Origin: Thalassia testudinum
Taxonomy: Eukaryota; Streptophyta; Magnoliopsida; Alismatales; Hydrocharitaceae
DNA: 64,000 bases
Assembly: GCA_037157565.1 (NCBI GenBank)
Contig: JAZHRO010000014.1
Span: 97,433,501-97,497,500, forward strand
Reading direction: 5' to 3'
Shown piece after piece: positions 11,300 to 22,190 of the stretch (the stretch's first letter is position 1; every line of letters begins with the position of its first letter). The position numbers and the translations under genes were made by a program. The notes under the pieces were generated by a model, which saw only the letters and a program-made list of their open reading frames with translations, did no database searches and was not told where the DNA came from.

Positions 11300-12600
11300 T
11301 CAACTTAAACTATCAATCCAAAAGGATCTTGAGTTGGAGCTGAAACACCTCCCGAGCACATTGAAGTATGATTTCCTTGGCCCTAACTACATGCTCCCCG
11401 TTATTATCTCATCTACATCATTTGAATTGTAGGAGGGAGATCTGCTTGAGTGTTTACAAAGGCACAAGGAGCCAATTGCTTGGTCGATAGCTGATATTAA
11501 GGGTGTTGATCCCTCCCTTTGCATGCATCATATATACATGGACGAGTTCATGAAACCCTTCCGAGAGATGCAGAGAAGGCTCAACCGCAATACGCGGGAG
11601 GTTATTAAAAGGAGATTCTAAAATGGCTGGATGCAGGAATTGTCTATCCCATTTCAGATAGTAAATGGGTCAGTCCTATTCATGTGCTGCCCACAAAAGC
11701 AGGAATCACTGTGGAAGAGAATGACCAAAGAGAGTTGGTAACCACTAGACCCTCAACTGGTTGGAGGGTCTGCATTGATTATCATCGTTTGAACACAGCT
11801 ACCTAGAAAGACCATTTCCTTTTATCGTTTATTGATCAGATTTTGGAACAACTGGCAGGGAACAAGTACTTCTGTTTCCTTGACGGGTACTCTAGGTATA
11901 ATCAGATAGTTATTTTTCCTGACGATCAGGAGTGTACCACCTTCACAAGTTCGTAAGGCACTTTTGCATTTCACCGAATGCCATTCGGATTGTGTAATGC
12001 TCCAGCTACTTTCCAACGATGTATGATGGCTATCTTATTAGATATGATCGACAAGTTTGTAGAGATTGTCATGGATGATTTCTCCATTTACAGCTCGTCA
12101 TTTGACCTATGCCTTTTGCACCTTGATAAAGTCTTAACCCATTGCGAAGAGGTAAAGCTAGTGCATAGCTGGGAGAAAAGCCATTGCATGGTCTAGTAGG
12201 GAATTATGTTGGTTCATGTAGTATTTGATAGAGGATTAGAGGTGGATACCACAAAAATTGATTCCATCTTTAAGCTTCCATCTCCCACCAATGTTCATTA
12301 GGCTAGATCTTTCCTTGGCCATGCTAGGTTCTATAGGTGCTTCATTAGAGATTTAAGTAAAATCTCTAAGCCACTCAGCAGCCTATTAGCGAAGGATGTT
12401 TCCTTCGATTTTGATGAAAGATGTGGTGAGGCTTTCCAAGTCTTGAGGAAATCCTTTATTACCCCACCGATTCTCCAAGCACCAGATTGGACCCTCCTGT
12501 TTGAGCTAATGTGCGATGCTTCTGATTTCACAGTGGGAGTGATCTTAAGTCAAAGGTTGATGGCAAACCTCATGTGTTGCCTTATGCTAGCAAGGCCCTT
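11300..12600 (+). pseudogene. element A reverse transcriptase relic
   Basis: Connection domain (LKYDFLGPNYMLPVIIS near 11363), then RT blocks in order: WLDAGIVYPISDSKWVSPIHV near 11620, GWRVCIDYHRLNTAT near 11760, FCFLDGYSRYNQ near 11870, MPFGLCNAPATFQRCM near 11979 and the active site VMDD at 12068-12079. Interrupting stops include about 11430, 11803, 11956 and 12196. Frame changes are also present. It copied element RNA to DNA inside the particle when functional. Confidence 0.85.
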
Positions 12601-12880
12601 ATGGATTCTCAGCAAAACTACACAGTCACTGAAAAGGAACTTCTTGCTATAGTATTTGCTTTAGAAAATTTTCGGTCTTATCTTTCAGGATCCAAGGTTG
12701 TGGTGTTCACTGATCATTCTACTTTAAAGTATCTTCTTGCTAGAAAGGACACCAAACCTCGCTTAATTCGTTGGATTCTGCTACTCTAGGAATTTAACCT
12801 GGAAATTAAAGACAAGAAAGAAGTTAAGAATGTGGTAGCATATCATCTTTCTAGGATCCCTATTGAGGCATCAACCCAGG
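12440..12880 (+). pseudogene. element A RNase H relic
   Basis: Ty3-type RNase H blocks: [15 protein letters not shown] near 12510, [54 protein letters not shown] at about 12576-12735 and a degraded LSR end near 12850. The DAS and TDHS acidic positions are still present. A frame change separates the first block from the second, and a stop lies near 12787. Confidence 0.8.
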
Positions 12881-13059
12881 CTGGCATTATTCAAGAGACT
12901 TTTCTTGATGAGTCTTTGATGGCCATGGAGGCCAAGACTCCTTGGTTCGCTAACATAGTGCACTATCTGGTCATGGGCATTACCTCAGTACTTGGGACAA
13001 GCAGAAATGAGACAAGTTTCTTGCTGGCACTAAATTTTATCACTGTGAAGAACCTAAGT

Positions 13060-14200
13060 TATTTAGAATAGGGCCTGACCAGCTTTTTCGCCGTTGCGTC
13101 CATGATGATTTACAAAGGAGTGTTCTGAGTTTCTGCCATGACCTCCACTATGGAGGGCATTTTAGTGGAAAAAAGACTACCCATAAGGTTCTTCAGTCTG
13201 GCTTTTGGTGGCCAACATTATTCTGAGAAGCACGTAGATATTTGGGCGCATGTCTACATTGCCAGCAGATGGGAACCATCGGAAAAAGGGGTGACATGCC
13301 CTAGCAACCTATTCTCGCCGTTGAGATCTTTGACATTCGGGGCATCGACCTCATGGGTCCCTTTCCTGTGTCATTTGGATATGAATACATCCTTTTGGCT
13401 GTGGACTATGTATTGAAATGGATAGAAGCCATACCCACATGGACCAATGACCATTTAATGGTCTTGGATTTTGTTAATGTTGATATCATTTCCTGGTATT
13501 GTTGCCCAAGGACGATCATAAGTGATGGAGGACCTCACTTCAAGAACGTACACTTCACTAGACCACTCCAAAATTTGGGAGTCAACCATATGATAGCCAC
13601 ACCTTACCATCCCAAAACGAGTGGACAAGTTGAAGTGTCTGATAGGGAGATTAAATGAATTTTAGGAAAAATTATCTGGCCCGACCGTAAGGATTGGTCT
13701 AAGAAACTAAATAATGCTCTTTGGGGCTACAGAATAGTGTATAAGACTCCCTTGGCCATGTCTCCTTTCCATCATTTCTGCAGAAAGGCATGCCACCTTC
13801 CTATTGAAATCCAACACAAAGTCTATTGGGCAATTAAAAAGGTTAACTTAAATCTGGATAAAGCGGCAAAGGCATGAATGCTGGAGTTAAGTAAGCTTGA
13901 GAAGCTTTGTAATGAAGCCTATGAAACTTTTCAAGCTTAGAAACAATGTACAAAGATCTTCCATGATAAGCACACCATTAGAAAGACCTTTGAGCCCAAC
14001 CAGTGGGTTTGGCTTTTTAATTCCAAACTTAAATTATTTCCAGGAAAGCTAAAGTCCCGCTGGGATGGGCTATTCGTTGTTATCAATACCTTTCCTCATG
14101 GTGCAGTAGAAATTCGGAACCCTACTTATAGTGGAGCTTTAAAGTAAATGGCCAACGACTTAAACCTTATGTTGCTCTTTCATATGGTTAGGCTTTGGAC
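13060..14200 (+). pseudogene. element A integrase relic
   Basis: Zinc-binding HHCC region is recognisable but broken (CHDLHYGGHFSGKK-like text near 13135-13180). Catalytic core: [23 protein letters not shown] near 13340, the second aspartate in [11 protein letters not shown] near 13520 and the glutamate in [18 protein letters not shown] near 13605. C-terminal block with [18 protein letters not shown] near 14020. There is no chromodomain. Stops at about 13656, 13875, 13938 and 14146. It inserted element cDNA in the nucleus when functional. Confidence 0.85.
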
Positions 14201-15538
14201 ACACTTTGGCTTAAGGAGCCTTAGCTCCTCCCACTCTCCTCCTCAGGTGATATTCTTCTATGTCTTTATTTTTCCAATGTGGACATTGTCAGTCTTAGGC
14301 ATGGAGGGATATAACTTCAGGATGTTTGTAGCATTTATAAATATTTGCATGCATTTAGGATACTGCATTAGCCAAAAAAAAAAAAATTCTGAGCTGAATT
14401 GGTTAGTCCCTAGCAGAAAATATTTTTTATCAAGGAGGTGTCATTAAAGTTTTTCTTCTTAAATTGTTCCTTAAGTTTAGAATCCAGTACATTTATTTCA
14501 CTTGCACGTAGACTGGGTAATGGATCATTTTAATAAAATTAATAAACATTTTTAGTCTACTAAACCCTTAGACAGTTAATAGGGAGACAGGCAAACTATC
14601 TTCTTTTAAATCTACCTAATATTTGTGAGAAGAAAGTAGAGAGATTACTAGTGCACTAAGTCTAGTGCAAGGACTCTAAAGTTTTGGATAATTAGATGAG
14701 GATACCTCAGAATTAGGTATAGTTTTCGCTCTCTGTTCCTGCATGCAAACATTGTGTGAATTCCTGAGAGTCACTTAATAAGGCAGATACACAAAGATTG
14801 AGTATTAATAAAACTATGGCTATGGTGGATGGTTATGATCGTCCTTCATAGAGTCCTAAGCTGAAGGAAGGTAATAATGTTAAAGGTCAAAAATACGATT
14901 GTCCTATCCATTTATTCCCGGTGACAAGAGTAAGCACTTCCACCAAATAAGCCACACAATATCCTCTTGACCATCATCATTCCTAATAATGTCTCATAAA
15001 TAAAAGCATGCGTCGTTTTATGTTAGTAATAAAAAAAGTAGAGAAAAGAAAAAAAAAGAAAAAAAAGAGAAAAGAAGCATTTATATTTAGAAAAACAAAA
15101 AAAAAAGAAACAAAATAAAAAAAATGAAAAGAAAAAGAAAATAGTTCAAGTTTATAGCTTTATCTTGATTTTTCATTATGTGTCGATGTTTCTGAGGCAA
15201 CCAAAACACCTATCGCGATCCACCAAATATGACCTACACCTACTTTTTAGTATTTCTGATCGCCCGAATACTAGCTGAGGACTTCAACTTAGTTGTAGGG
15301 TTATTAGAAATTTAATTGAAGTGTGAATGCCATGTGAGGCCACTAAACATTAAGTACATCTGCAGAATCTAGTGAGATATGTGATCTCAGAAAAGAAAGA
15401 AGAAGAAGAAAAGAGAAACTGAGAGAGTGTAAAGGGGTACAAAGAGAGCATAATTTTTAGCCTCTCTCAGGGTTGACTCATTTGATAGTCCAGAGCGTGA
15501 GAGTCTGTAATATTACACTACATGTAGCACTAGATGAG
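14201..15538 (+). other. element A 3' non-coding region with stem-loop and second polypurine tract
   Basis: No env-like or other coding frame is seen. A GGAGC-CTTA-GCTCC hairpin lies at 14215-14228. CAATG-TGGA-CATTG (14275-14288) is followed by the purine-rich AGGCATGGAGGGA at about 14297-14309, the counterpart of structures in B, C and E. An A-rich stretch fills 15020-15140. The tail is interrupted by element B at 15538 and resumes at 26181. Confidence 0.65.
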
Positions 15539-16431
15539 TGATAGCGAAATACGCGTGATTTGTAAAAGCAATTTTTTTTAACGTCGTTGTAACACGCGAA
15601 TCCGCTTTCGCTCTTAAATTTATAATCCTAGATAGGGAAGTATCTAGGGTCGTCCAAGGAGGCAATATGGTTGCAAAAATTGATTCTCTTGCTAGGAATA
15701 TAAATCTCAACTTTCTTTTTGGTATTTTTCAATATATCAATTTTTTATTTTTAAACTAAGGCAACATGCGAACTGATGGCGGGAAAAGTGTTAACACTTC
15801 GAATTAAAATACTACTTTTATGTGACAAGCAGAACCTCTCCCTAAGCTCACTCTAGGCAAGTGGAGGCCTAGAATAATTAAGGAGAGGGAGTGAAGAATG
15901 CTGAAAATAAGCTAATAGAAATGCAAACAAAAAATTGCAAAGAAGGCAACTAGATAATTGATAAAGTGTTTTACAAAAGGCCTAGTAGAGGAAAGCTTGT
16001 ACTACTAGAAAATTGCAAATAAGAAAATAAAACACAAATCCTCTAGATAGATGGTGAAGAAGAGGGCTTCTTGCTCCAATGTTGGTGGCTCCCAAGCTTG
16101 AAAAGAATCCTTCAACTCCTTCCTTGCAGAACTCCGCCAAGGTGATGACCTCCAAGGCAAGCCCTAAGGGGGCGTGCCCTAAGTTTCTCTCCAAGGGTGG
16201 ACGTCCACCCTAAGCTTTTCTCCTTTGCCTGGCCGTCCTCCTTGAAGTGGGAGAGTCCTCCTCCTTGGCGTGGCTCAAGTTGAAGAGAGTGGGGAGAAGA
16301 AGGCACCAAAAGGGCTGGTGATGTGCCCCTTTAATCTCCTTCTCTACTCCTTCTTCTTGGCCGTAGGTATAGGTGGTTTAGGTGGAAAATATACTAAGGG
16401 AGGATGCCTCAAAAATGGTGGTAGGTGGTGG

Positions 16432-16441
16432 CCTTTTATAG
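16432..16441 (-). promoter_or_regulatory. element B LTR TATA box
   Basis: CTATAAAAGG on the minus strand. The same site is at 24768-24777 in the 5' LTR, which would drive element transcription. Five GGCGCC palindromes lie 90-320 bp upstream. Confidence 0.7.
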
Positions 16442-16526
16442 AATAGGAGGGGGGCTATGGTGACCTTTGAAATGGATGGCTAGGATGGAAGGAGGGAGGT
16501 GGTTAAGGATCCAATGGCCAAGGGTG

Positions 16527-16754
16527 TTTGGCGCCACCTTAAGGGACACCTAAGGGGTGGTTATGTGTGTTGACACCCCTTGATATTGGCGCCAAAATGG
16601 CTTCTAGAAGAGGGTCTAAGTTGGCGCCAAGAAGGATTCTAGAAGGGGGGTTAGGTGGATGGCTAGGATGGCTTATGTGGGTAGGTGTAGGGTGGATTAA
16701 GGGGCTGAAAGTGGCGCCAATATAGAGGTGGTTAGGGGTGGTTTTTGGCGCCAA
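16527..16754. promoter_or_regulatory. array of five GGCGCC sites with E2F-like cores (U3)
   Basis: GGCGCC at 16530-16535, 16588-16593, 16623-16628, 16713-16718 and 16747-16752, mostly in the context TTGGCGCCAA. Three contain TTTGGCGC or its complement, which fits the E2F consensus TTTSSCGC. A degenerate sixth (GGTGCCAA) lies near 16807. The array is repeated in the 5' LTR (24863-25088). Function is inference. Confidence 0.45.
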
Positions 16755-16899
16755 CTTGAAGTGTCTTTTGGTGGAGATAATGGGGTGAAGGGATGGCTAG
16801 GAGGTGGTGCCAACTTGAGTAGGGTAGCTAGCTTAGGTAGGCTTGAGTTGGTGGAGCTAGCTAGGGTTGATTTTGGAGGTAATGAATGGCCAAGGAGCT

Positions 16900-17620
16900 G
16901 GTTGTTAGCTAAGCTAAGCTAAGCTAAGATAAGCTAAGCTAGCTTAGCTAAAGGTGGAGTAGAGGAGAAGGTGTTGGAGCTAGGGTTTGGAGGAAGGAGC
17001 TGAGGAGAAGAAGTCTGGAGCTGGAGCTGGCTGCTGCTGAAGAGGCTGGCATGGGGCTACTCTAGCTGGCTTAGCTTGCTAGTTCTGTGCTAGCTACTAA
17101 GCCAAGCTAAAGTGAGCTAGCTTCTACCAAAATGAGCTGAGGTGAGCTAGGTCTGGTGCTCCCGGGGAGAATCAAGCTGGTTGAGGCAGCTAAGGTAGCT
17201 TAGCTCAACTGAGTTGAGCTAAGCTGAGTCCCCGGGAGCTGGACTTGAGCTTCCTGAGCTGAGATGAATTCTTCTTCAGCTGGCTGGAGTTGAGTGGAGC
17301 TGAATGTAGCTGGATCTGAGCTGGGGTGAACTCTTGTCAACTCAGCTGAGCTAGCTAGAGCTCCCTGTGAACTAGTGGGAGCTGAGATGAGCTAGACTCA
17401 GCTAAGTTGAGCTGGATCTGAGCTGACTTGAGCTAGGGTGAGCTAAGATGAACTCTCTTGAGCTGCCATCCAGCTGAGATTAGCTGAATGGAGCTGGGAT
17501 GAGCTAACCCTAGTTCAAGTAAGCTAGGTTCCAGCTGCGGTGAGCTAGATCAAGCTGAGGTGAGCTGGATCAAGCTGAGGTGAGCTGGATTAGGCTAAGT
17601 TCCAGCTAGTCTGGGCTTCT
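16900..17620. repeat. AGCT-rich tract in element B U3
   Basis: About 720 bp dominated by AGCT tetramers in units such as TAGCTAAGCT, TGAGCTGAG and GTGAGCTGGATCAAGCTGAG. Some form true short tandem repeats: (AGCTA) near 16911-16945 and a 22-bp unit near 17540-17590. The same tract occupies about 25236-25956 in the 5' LTR. Confidence 0.85.
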
Positions 17621-17839
17621 CCTTCACCAATTGCCTTCTTGAGTGCTAGGGTTTTAGGGATCTGTGCATCTGTACATCCCTAACACTCACAAAAACTCAT
17701 TAAAATGACAATAAAAAATGCAATGCATGCCTATCCTAATTTATGCCTAAATGCAGCCCAAAAACCCGTTTGCAGAGTAAAATCCTAAGAGCTAGGTTAG
17801 TTTTAAAGCATAAAAATGATGATAAACTGGCGTTTATCA

Positions 17840-17877
17840 CACCCCCATGCTTATCTTTTGCTAGTCTCTTAGCAAAA
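17840..17877 (-). promoter_or_regulatory. element B 3' polypurine tract and adjacent stem-loop
   Basis: In element sense, a stem-loop with arms TTTTGCTA / TAGCAAAA (17856-17877) is followed 16 nt later by the LTR. The purine-rich AGCATGGGGGTG (17851-17840) lies directly against the LTR, as expected of the plus-strand primer for reverse transcription. The same arrangement occurs in elements A, C, E and F. Confidence 0.75.
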
Positions 17878-19263
17878 CATTAATTTTTTTGGAAAACGGA
17901 ATTTTTGGGAAATCTAATTTTTTTTTGACTTTTGAGGAGAAAAAGAGATTAAGGGACCTTGGTAGATTAAAACACAGGAGATACGGGATTTGTTGAAGAT
18001 AAATATCAAGATTTGTTTTTGGATCCAACCATTAGATAGAACGGGATCAATATATCCTCAGAAAATTCACAAATTAACCCCTTGTTAATTCAGATGACTT
18101 GAAATGTTTGTTTTTAGGATTTTTCTGGCTCGTGAATCTGATTCGCAACTTACAAATTCCTTTAAAACCTTGTGTCTGTGCTTGTGAAAAGCCAACCTTT
18201 ATAAGGACGTATTATTATTATTATTATTTTTTTTTTTTTTTCTCTCCCCCATGCTTATTTTTAGCTTAGTCTTACAACAGATGTGTCGGTATCATCATTC
18301 CCGTTACCATTCCTCGAGGGGGCTCTGGCGCCAGTACTTCGGGATAGCACTGTCCATGACACCACCCAGGAGCTCACAACCCCAAAACACGTTGCGGTGA
18401 AAAGGGGCGCTCCAAGCAAACTCAAGCTCTTGCTCCGACGCTATAGGTAGAGCACCGTCCAAGACACTTGAGCTGCTGAAATGCGCTTTAATGCTCTGTC
18501 TAAAGATATGAAATATAGATATAGAGCAGCACCGAGGCGGTAACATGTTGACATCGTGTCCTCAAAGAAGGTTTTTTTCCTTCTTCTCGACGGTGGGAAC
18601 TCAAACCAATGATCTGCTTCAGACTTTTACTAAATCCAAACAAGGGAGTTTTTTCAAATTTTTAGTTATTTTTAAATGTTGGCTTGTGTGTGAAAATTGA
18701 CACAAAAAGTTTCTCGAGAACCACAGGTTTTTGAATCAAAAACTAAGTCAAATACTTTCCATATTACAAAATAGGATCAAGTCACCTGAACTATCATGAG
18801 TTCAGGTGGAATTTTAGAGAAGGATATCTGATCTAGTCTAAAATAGACCCTGGAATTCTAATGATCAGATCCATATCCTCATCCTTAGTTTGTTAAAGAT
18901 TAAATCCCATTGTACCAGAAGTGAAATTTTCTACCGTAGTCCCGATTTCAAAATTTTTCCTCAATAAGTTTTCAATATATATATATATATATATATATTT
19001 GTTTTTGGGTATGCAAGCAGGAAATAAATTAAAGAAAATTGCATGTTTTTAGGTTTTAAACATCCTAAATCGATCGTAAAAATTTAAAAACACCCCCCCA
19101 TGCTTAAGATATGCCATGTCCTCATGCATTAGGAGGGAAAAGGAATCACCTTAGTGAAGAACGGTCAGGTTTAGGATGAATAAAATGTGGAAAAAGAAGA
19201 AAAAAGGAAAGCAAGAAAAAAAATGATGGGTTACCTCCCATCCAGTGCTATCTTTTACGCCAT
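17878..19263 (-). other. element B 3' non-coding region
   Basis: No coding frame with a recognisable domain; the 80-residue minus frame at 18304-18546 is not like anything I know. Contains a second polypurine tract (19091-19103) with a CATG-loop-CATG stem (19115-19126), a short TA repeat near 18980 and, just after the protease stop, a GATGGG / CCCATC hairpin (19225-19242). Confidence 0.6.
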
Positions 19264-20137
19264 TCAGCCGGGCATGAAGGTATGCGCAGAAGACGGAAAA
19301 TCATGTAAATAATTGGACACTTGGATGCCCGCAAAAAAATTGTCTTCATCTAGATCCCTAGAAAATTGATTAGAAATAATATTGGGATCAAAGTGAGATG
19401 GAAATTGATAAGTGTGGCCCGAGTCTGGCCATGGTTTTAATTCAGGTTGGGTGCCAAACTCGGGCGGGGTTGGTGGCAGGTCCGTAAGAAAGGGGTCGGG
19501 GAAGGAATGGTGAGTTAGTGCGGAAAAATTAGGTGCGTGAATAGTGGGTGGGTTAGGGGGGGTATCAGGAACAAATTTGGAGTCAAGACAAGTTTCCGGA
19601 TCACAGATCTCGCCGACCACTGAGTCTGAATCAGAGTCCTCAAAAAAACTGTGGTCGGTAAGGGTATCTATTAACATTGTCTCCACCATATTAGAAATTT
19701 CAGTATCTGAGTCCTCAAAGAAGTTATCATCATGGAATCTCCTGGAGGATTTAAAAATATCTAAGGTGATAGTTTGGCCTGCACAGTTGATATCCATTTT
19801 GCCTGTGTGGCAATTGATATTTGCCTTTGCAGTAGCCAAAAAGGGGCGTCCAAGGATTATCGGGGAGTCCAGTAATGATTCGGGTGCCTCAATGTCAAGA
19901 ACCAGAAAGTCTGCAGGGAAGACACAATTCTGGACCTTGACTAATACATCCTCGACAATCCCACGAGGTTTGATTGTAGATCGGTCGGCTAATTGCAGGG
20001 TAACCTCGACGGGTTTTAATTCACCGATCTGAAATTCTTCGAATAAACTTGTGGGAATAATATTTACAGAGGCACCAAGATCAAGGAGGGCGCGATTAAA
20101 TGTAGTTTCATCAATAATTACAGAAATTAAAGGCGCC
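19264..20137 (-). CDS. element B aspartic protease, frameshifted relative to gag
   Basis: The minus-strand frame is open from about 20137 to a stop at 19264 (about 290 codons). It carries the catalytic loop ALLDLGAS near 20075, a middle ...EDVLVKV... block and a terminal LGRPFLATAKANINCHTGK block near 19830. Retropepsin-type proteases cleave Gag and Gag-Pol in the particle. In elements C and E, gag and protease are in one frame. Here one base appears to be missing in the G-run near 20135, so gag ends early and the protease is in another frame. The last 190 codons are acidic and end at the conserved post-pol box, so the polymerase region has been removed. Confidence 0.75.
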
Positions 20138-22190
20138 CCGGATCTTTCATCTTAGGAGGCAGCTTACTCTGTATGACAGAGCTTACTGTCTCCGAAAGAT
20201 GCACCTGTCCTAGATTTCTGGCCTGCCTTTTAGGAGTACAAATCTCCTTTAAAAATTTAGCATAGGCAGGTATATATTTAATGGCATCTAGGAGAGGGAT
20301 ATTGATATGAACTTGCCCAAATAGCTCCATGAGTTCTTCTGTAGTGGGCTCAGATTTCTTTCTTTTGTTGGTGGTAGGGTAGAGAGCTTGTGGGAAAGGG
20401 ATAGGAATCTTGTCTTGATATTTTTGTTGTTCTTTTTCTTCCTGATGGGGAGGTGGGGAGTCAACTTGCACATGTATCTTACCAGGTTCGTGCGAAGGCT
20501 CGGGGTCAGTGGTGGTTTTCCCACTCCTCAAGGTAACTGCATGTGCAGTCGGATTATTATTTGGAGGAGGTGGGGGGGCCTGTGATTGCAGGAACCTGGG
20601 CGGCTGCTGAGGTGGATTAGGAGGAGGCTGATTTGGATAATGTGGATTTCTGGCCATATAATGGTTCCCTTGGTGATTGGGATTGGGTATGGGTTGGGAC
20701 GGAAGATGTCCTACAGGTCTTTGCGTGGGAGCAACCCCAATCTGATTGTTCAGATTTGTGATGTTGCGGGTTACTTCCGTCATTTTTGTTTGCATATCCT
20801 GCAGGGTCCGTAGCATCTGGGCATTGATATCTTGTTGGGATGGCCCAGGATGGAAATTTGGATTCGACCCATACCCATTAAAATGATATGGTTGGGAGGA
20901 AACTTGATTATTCCAGGAGTAGTTCGGGTAATGTTTCCAATTGGAAGAATTTTTAAAGGGCTCCTGGATGGTAGAAATATTTTGGGTGGGGTTAAGATCT
21001 GGATAATTGAAATTCCCCAGTGAATCATGGGCAACCTCAGAATAATCAGCAGGAGTGGAGTTGAGATTGTGCAAATTTTCTCTTCGTGGAAAGTTAGGTT
21101 GGGTTAGATGTGGTTGTGGAGCTTGAATTGATGTGGCGAGTCTTTCCTCAATTTTCTTCTGATTAATATGCATCTGGTCGAGTTTCTGAGCGATCATTTG
21201 AAGATCGTCTTGGGCGACTGGGATAGATTGAGCGCCTATTTCATGAACACCAAACTGCGGGTTTTGGGTTCTGCAAAATGTGTTCATGGAAGCTTGGTTA
21301 AATGAGTTTTCACTCATTTCTTCAAATAGATCATAAGCACTTTCAGCATCTTTATTTAAGAAGTTGCCGCCACACGAGGCATCAACAAATTGTTGGATTT
21401 GATCTTCTAATCCATGATAGAAGATTTGCACGAGCTGCCACAAAGGAATCTCGTGGTGCGGGCAACTTCTTAAAAGGTCCTGAAATCTTTCCCAAGAATC
21501 ATGGAAAGTTTCGCCAAATTTTTGGTGAAATGTCGTAATAGATCTTCGCAAGGAATTGGTACGACCTATGGGAAAGAATTTCTTGAGGAAGGCACTCTTG
21601 AGTTGAGGCCATGTTGTAATGGGTCGGCCAATGGTCCTGAACCAATAAGCGGCCTTATCTTTAAGAGATAATGGAAAAAGCCGCATCAGCCATATGTCTT
21701 CTTGCACATTTCGGGAACGGGTTGTCTGTGCAAGAAGAGTTAGTTCTTCAAGGTGGCTGAAAGGGTCTTCCCTAGGAAGGCCATGAAAGTGTTTAATCAG
21801 GTTCAGGATGGCTGGCTTGATCTCAAAGTCCCCCTCCGGTATGACCACCCCTGGTCGTTCCTCATAATAAGACGGATCATAGAAATCTTTTAGAGGAACA
21901 ACAGGCTGCTGACGGGGTGGTGGGTTTGGCCTTGGATTGGCTAGGTTTTGGATGTTCCTAGTCAATGTTTGTTGATTGGAATTTAATTTATTAATCTGAT
22001 CGGCCATCAATTTTAAAAGATCAGGTAGGGGGTCTTGATGTTGTGTGTGGGGCAACTCAAGATTGGGGAGCTCCAAGTGTGGGAAGTTACTGGTGGTTGG
22101 GTTTTGGGTGGAAGGGTTAGAATTAGGGTTAGAGGTGGGGTTAGAGGTAGACGTGGAAGGGTCAGTGGACCTATTTTGTTGTGTTTCCAT
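20127..22190 (-). CDS. element B gag polyprotein (687 aa), open
   Basis: A single uninterrupted frame from ATG at 22190. The N-terminus is rich in N, P, S and T (residues 1-45). The retrotransposon gag domain is at about residues 130-300, with LIKHFHGLPREDPFSHLEEL, DIWLMRLFPLSLKDKAAYWF, KKFFPIGRTNSLRR and WQLVQIFYHGLEDQIQQFVD. An asparagine/proline/glutamine-rich linker follows, then VTLRSGK near residue 555. The block LLDAIKYIPAYAKFLKEICTPK precedes the protease. I see no CCHC zinc knuckle. It should form virus-like particles. The start is supported by a clean leader and by matching starts in C, E and G. The C-terminus is cut by a frameshift. Confidence 0.9.
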   Translation of the reverse strand: METQQNRSTDPSTSTSNPTSNPNSNPSTQNPTTSNFPHLELPNLELPHTQHQDPLPDLLKLMADQINKLNSNQQTLTRNIQNLANPRPNPPPRQQPVVPLKDFYDPSYYEERPGVVIPEGDFEIKPAILNLIKHFHGLPREDPFSHLEELTLLAQTTRSRNVQEDIWLMRLFPLSLKDKAAYWFRTIGRPITTWPQLKSAFLKKFFPIGRTNSLRRSITTFHQKFGETFHDSWERFQDLLRSCPHHEIPLWQLVQIFYHGLEDQIQQFVDASCGGNFLNKDAESAYDLFEEMSENSFNQASMNTFCRTQNPQFGVHEIGAQSIPVAQDDLQMIAQKLDQMHINQKKIEERLATSIQAPQPHLTQPNFPRRENLHNLNSTPADYSEVAHDSLGNFNYPDLNPTQNISTIQEPFKNSSNWKHYPNYSWNNQVSSQPYHFNGYGSNPNFHPGPSQQDINAQMLRTLQDMQTKMTEVTRNITNLNNQIGVAPTQRPVGHLPSQPIPNPNHQGNHYMARNPHYPNQPPPNPPQQPPRFLQSQAPPPPPNNNPTAHAVTLRSGKTTTDPEPSHEPGKIHVQVDSPPPHQEEKEQQKYQDKIPIPFPQALYPTTNKRKKSEPTTEELMELFGQVHINIPLLDAIKYIPAYAKFLKEICTPKRQARNLGQVHLSETVSSVIQSKLPPKMKDPGRL

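Larger units (their letters stand above)
15539..17839 (-). repeat. element B 3' LTR
   Basis: 2301 bp, starts TGATAGCG and ends GTTTATCA on the plus strand. In element sense, U3 comes first (from 17839 leftwards): an AGCT-rich tract (about 17620-16900), then an array of GGCGCC sites (16754-16527), then the TATA box at 16441-16432. Short open frames inside it occur in both LTR copies but have no domain. Confidence 0.95.
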
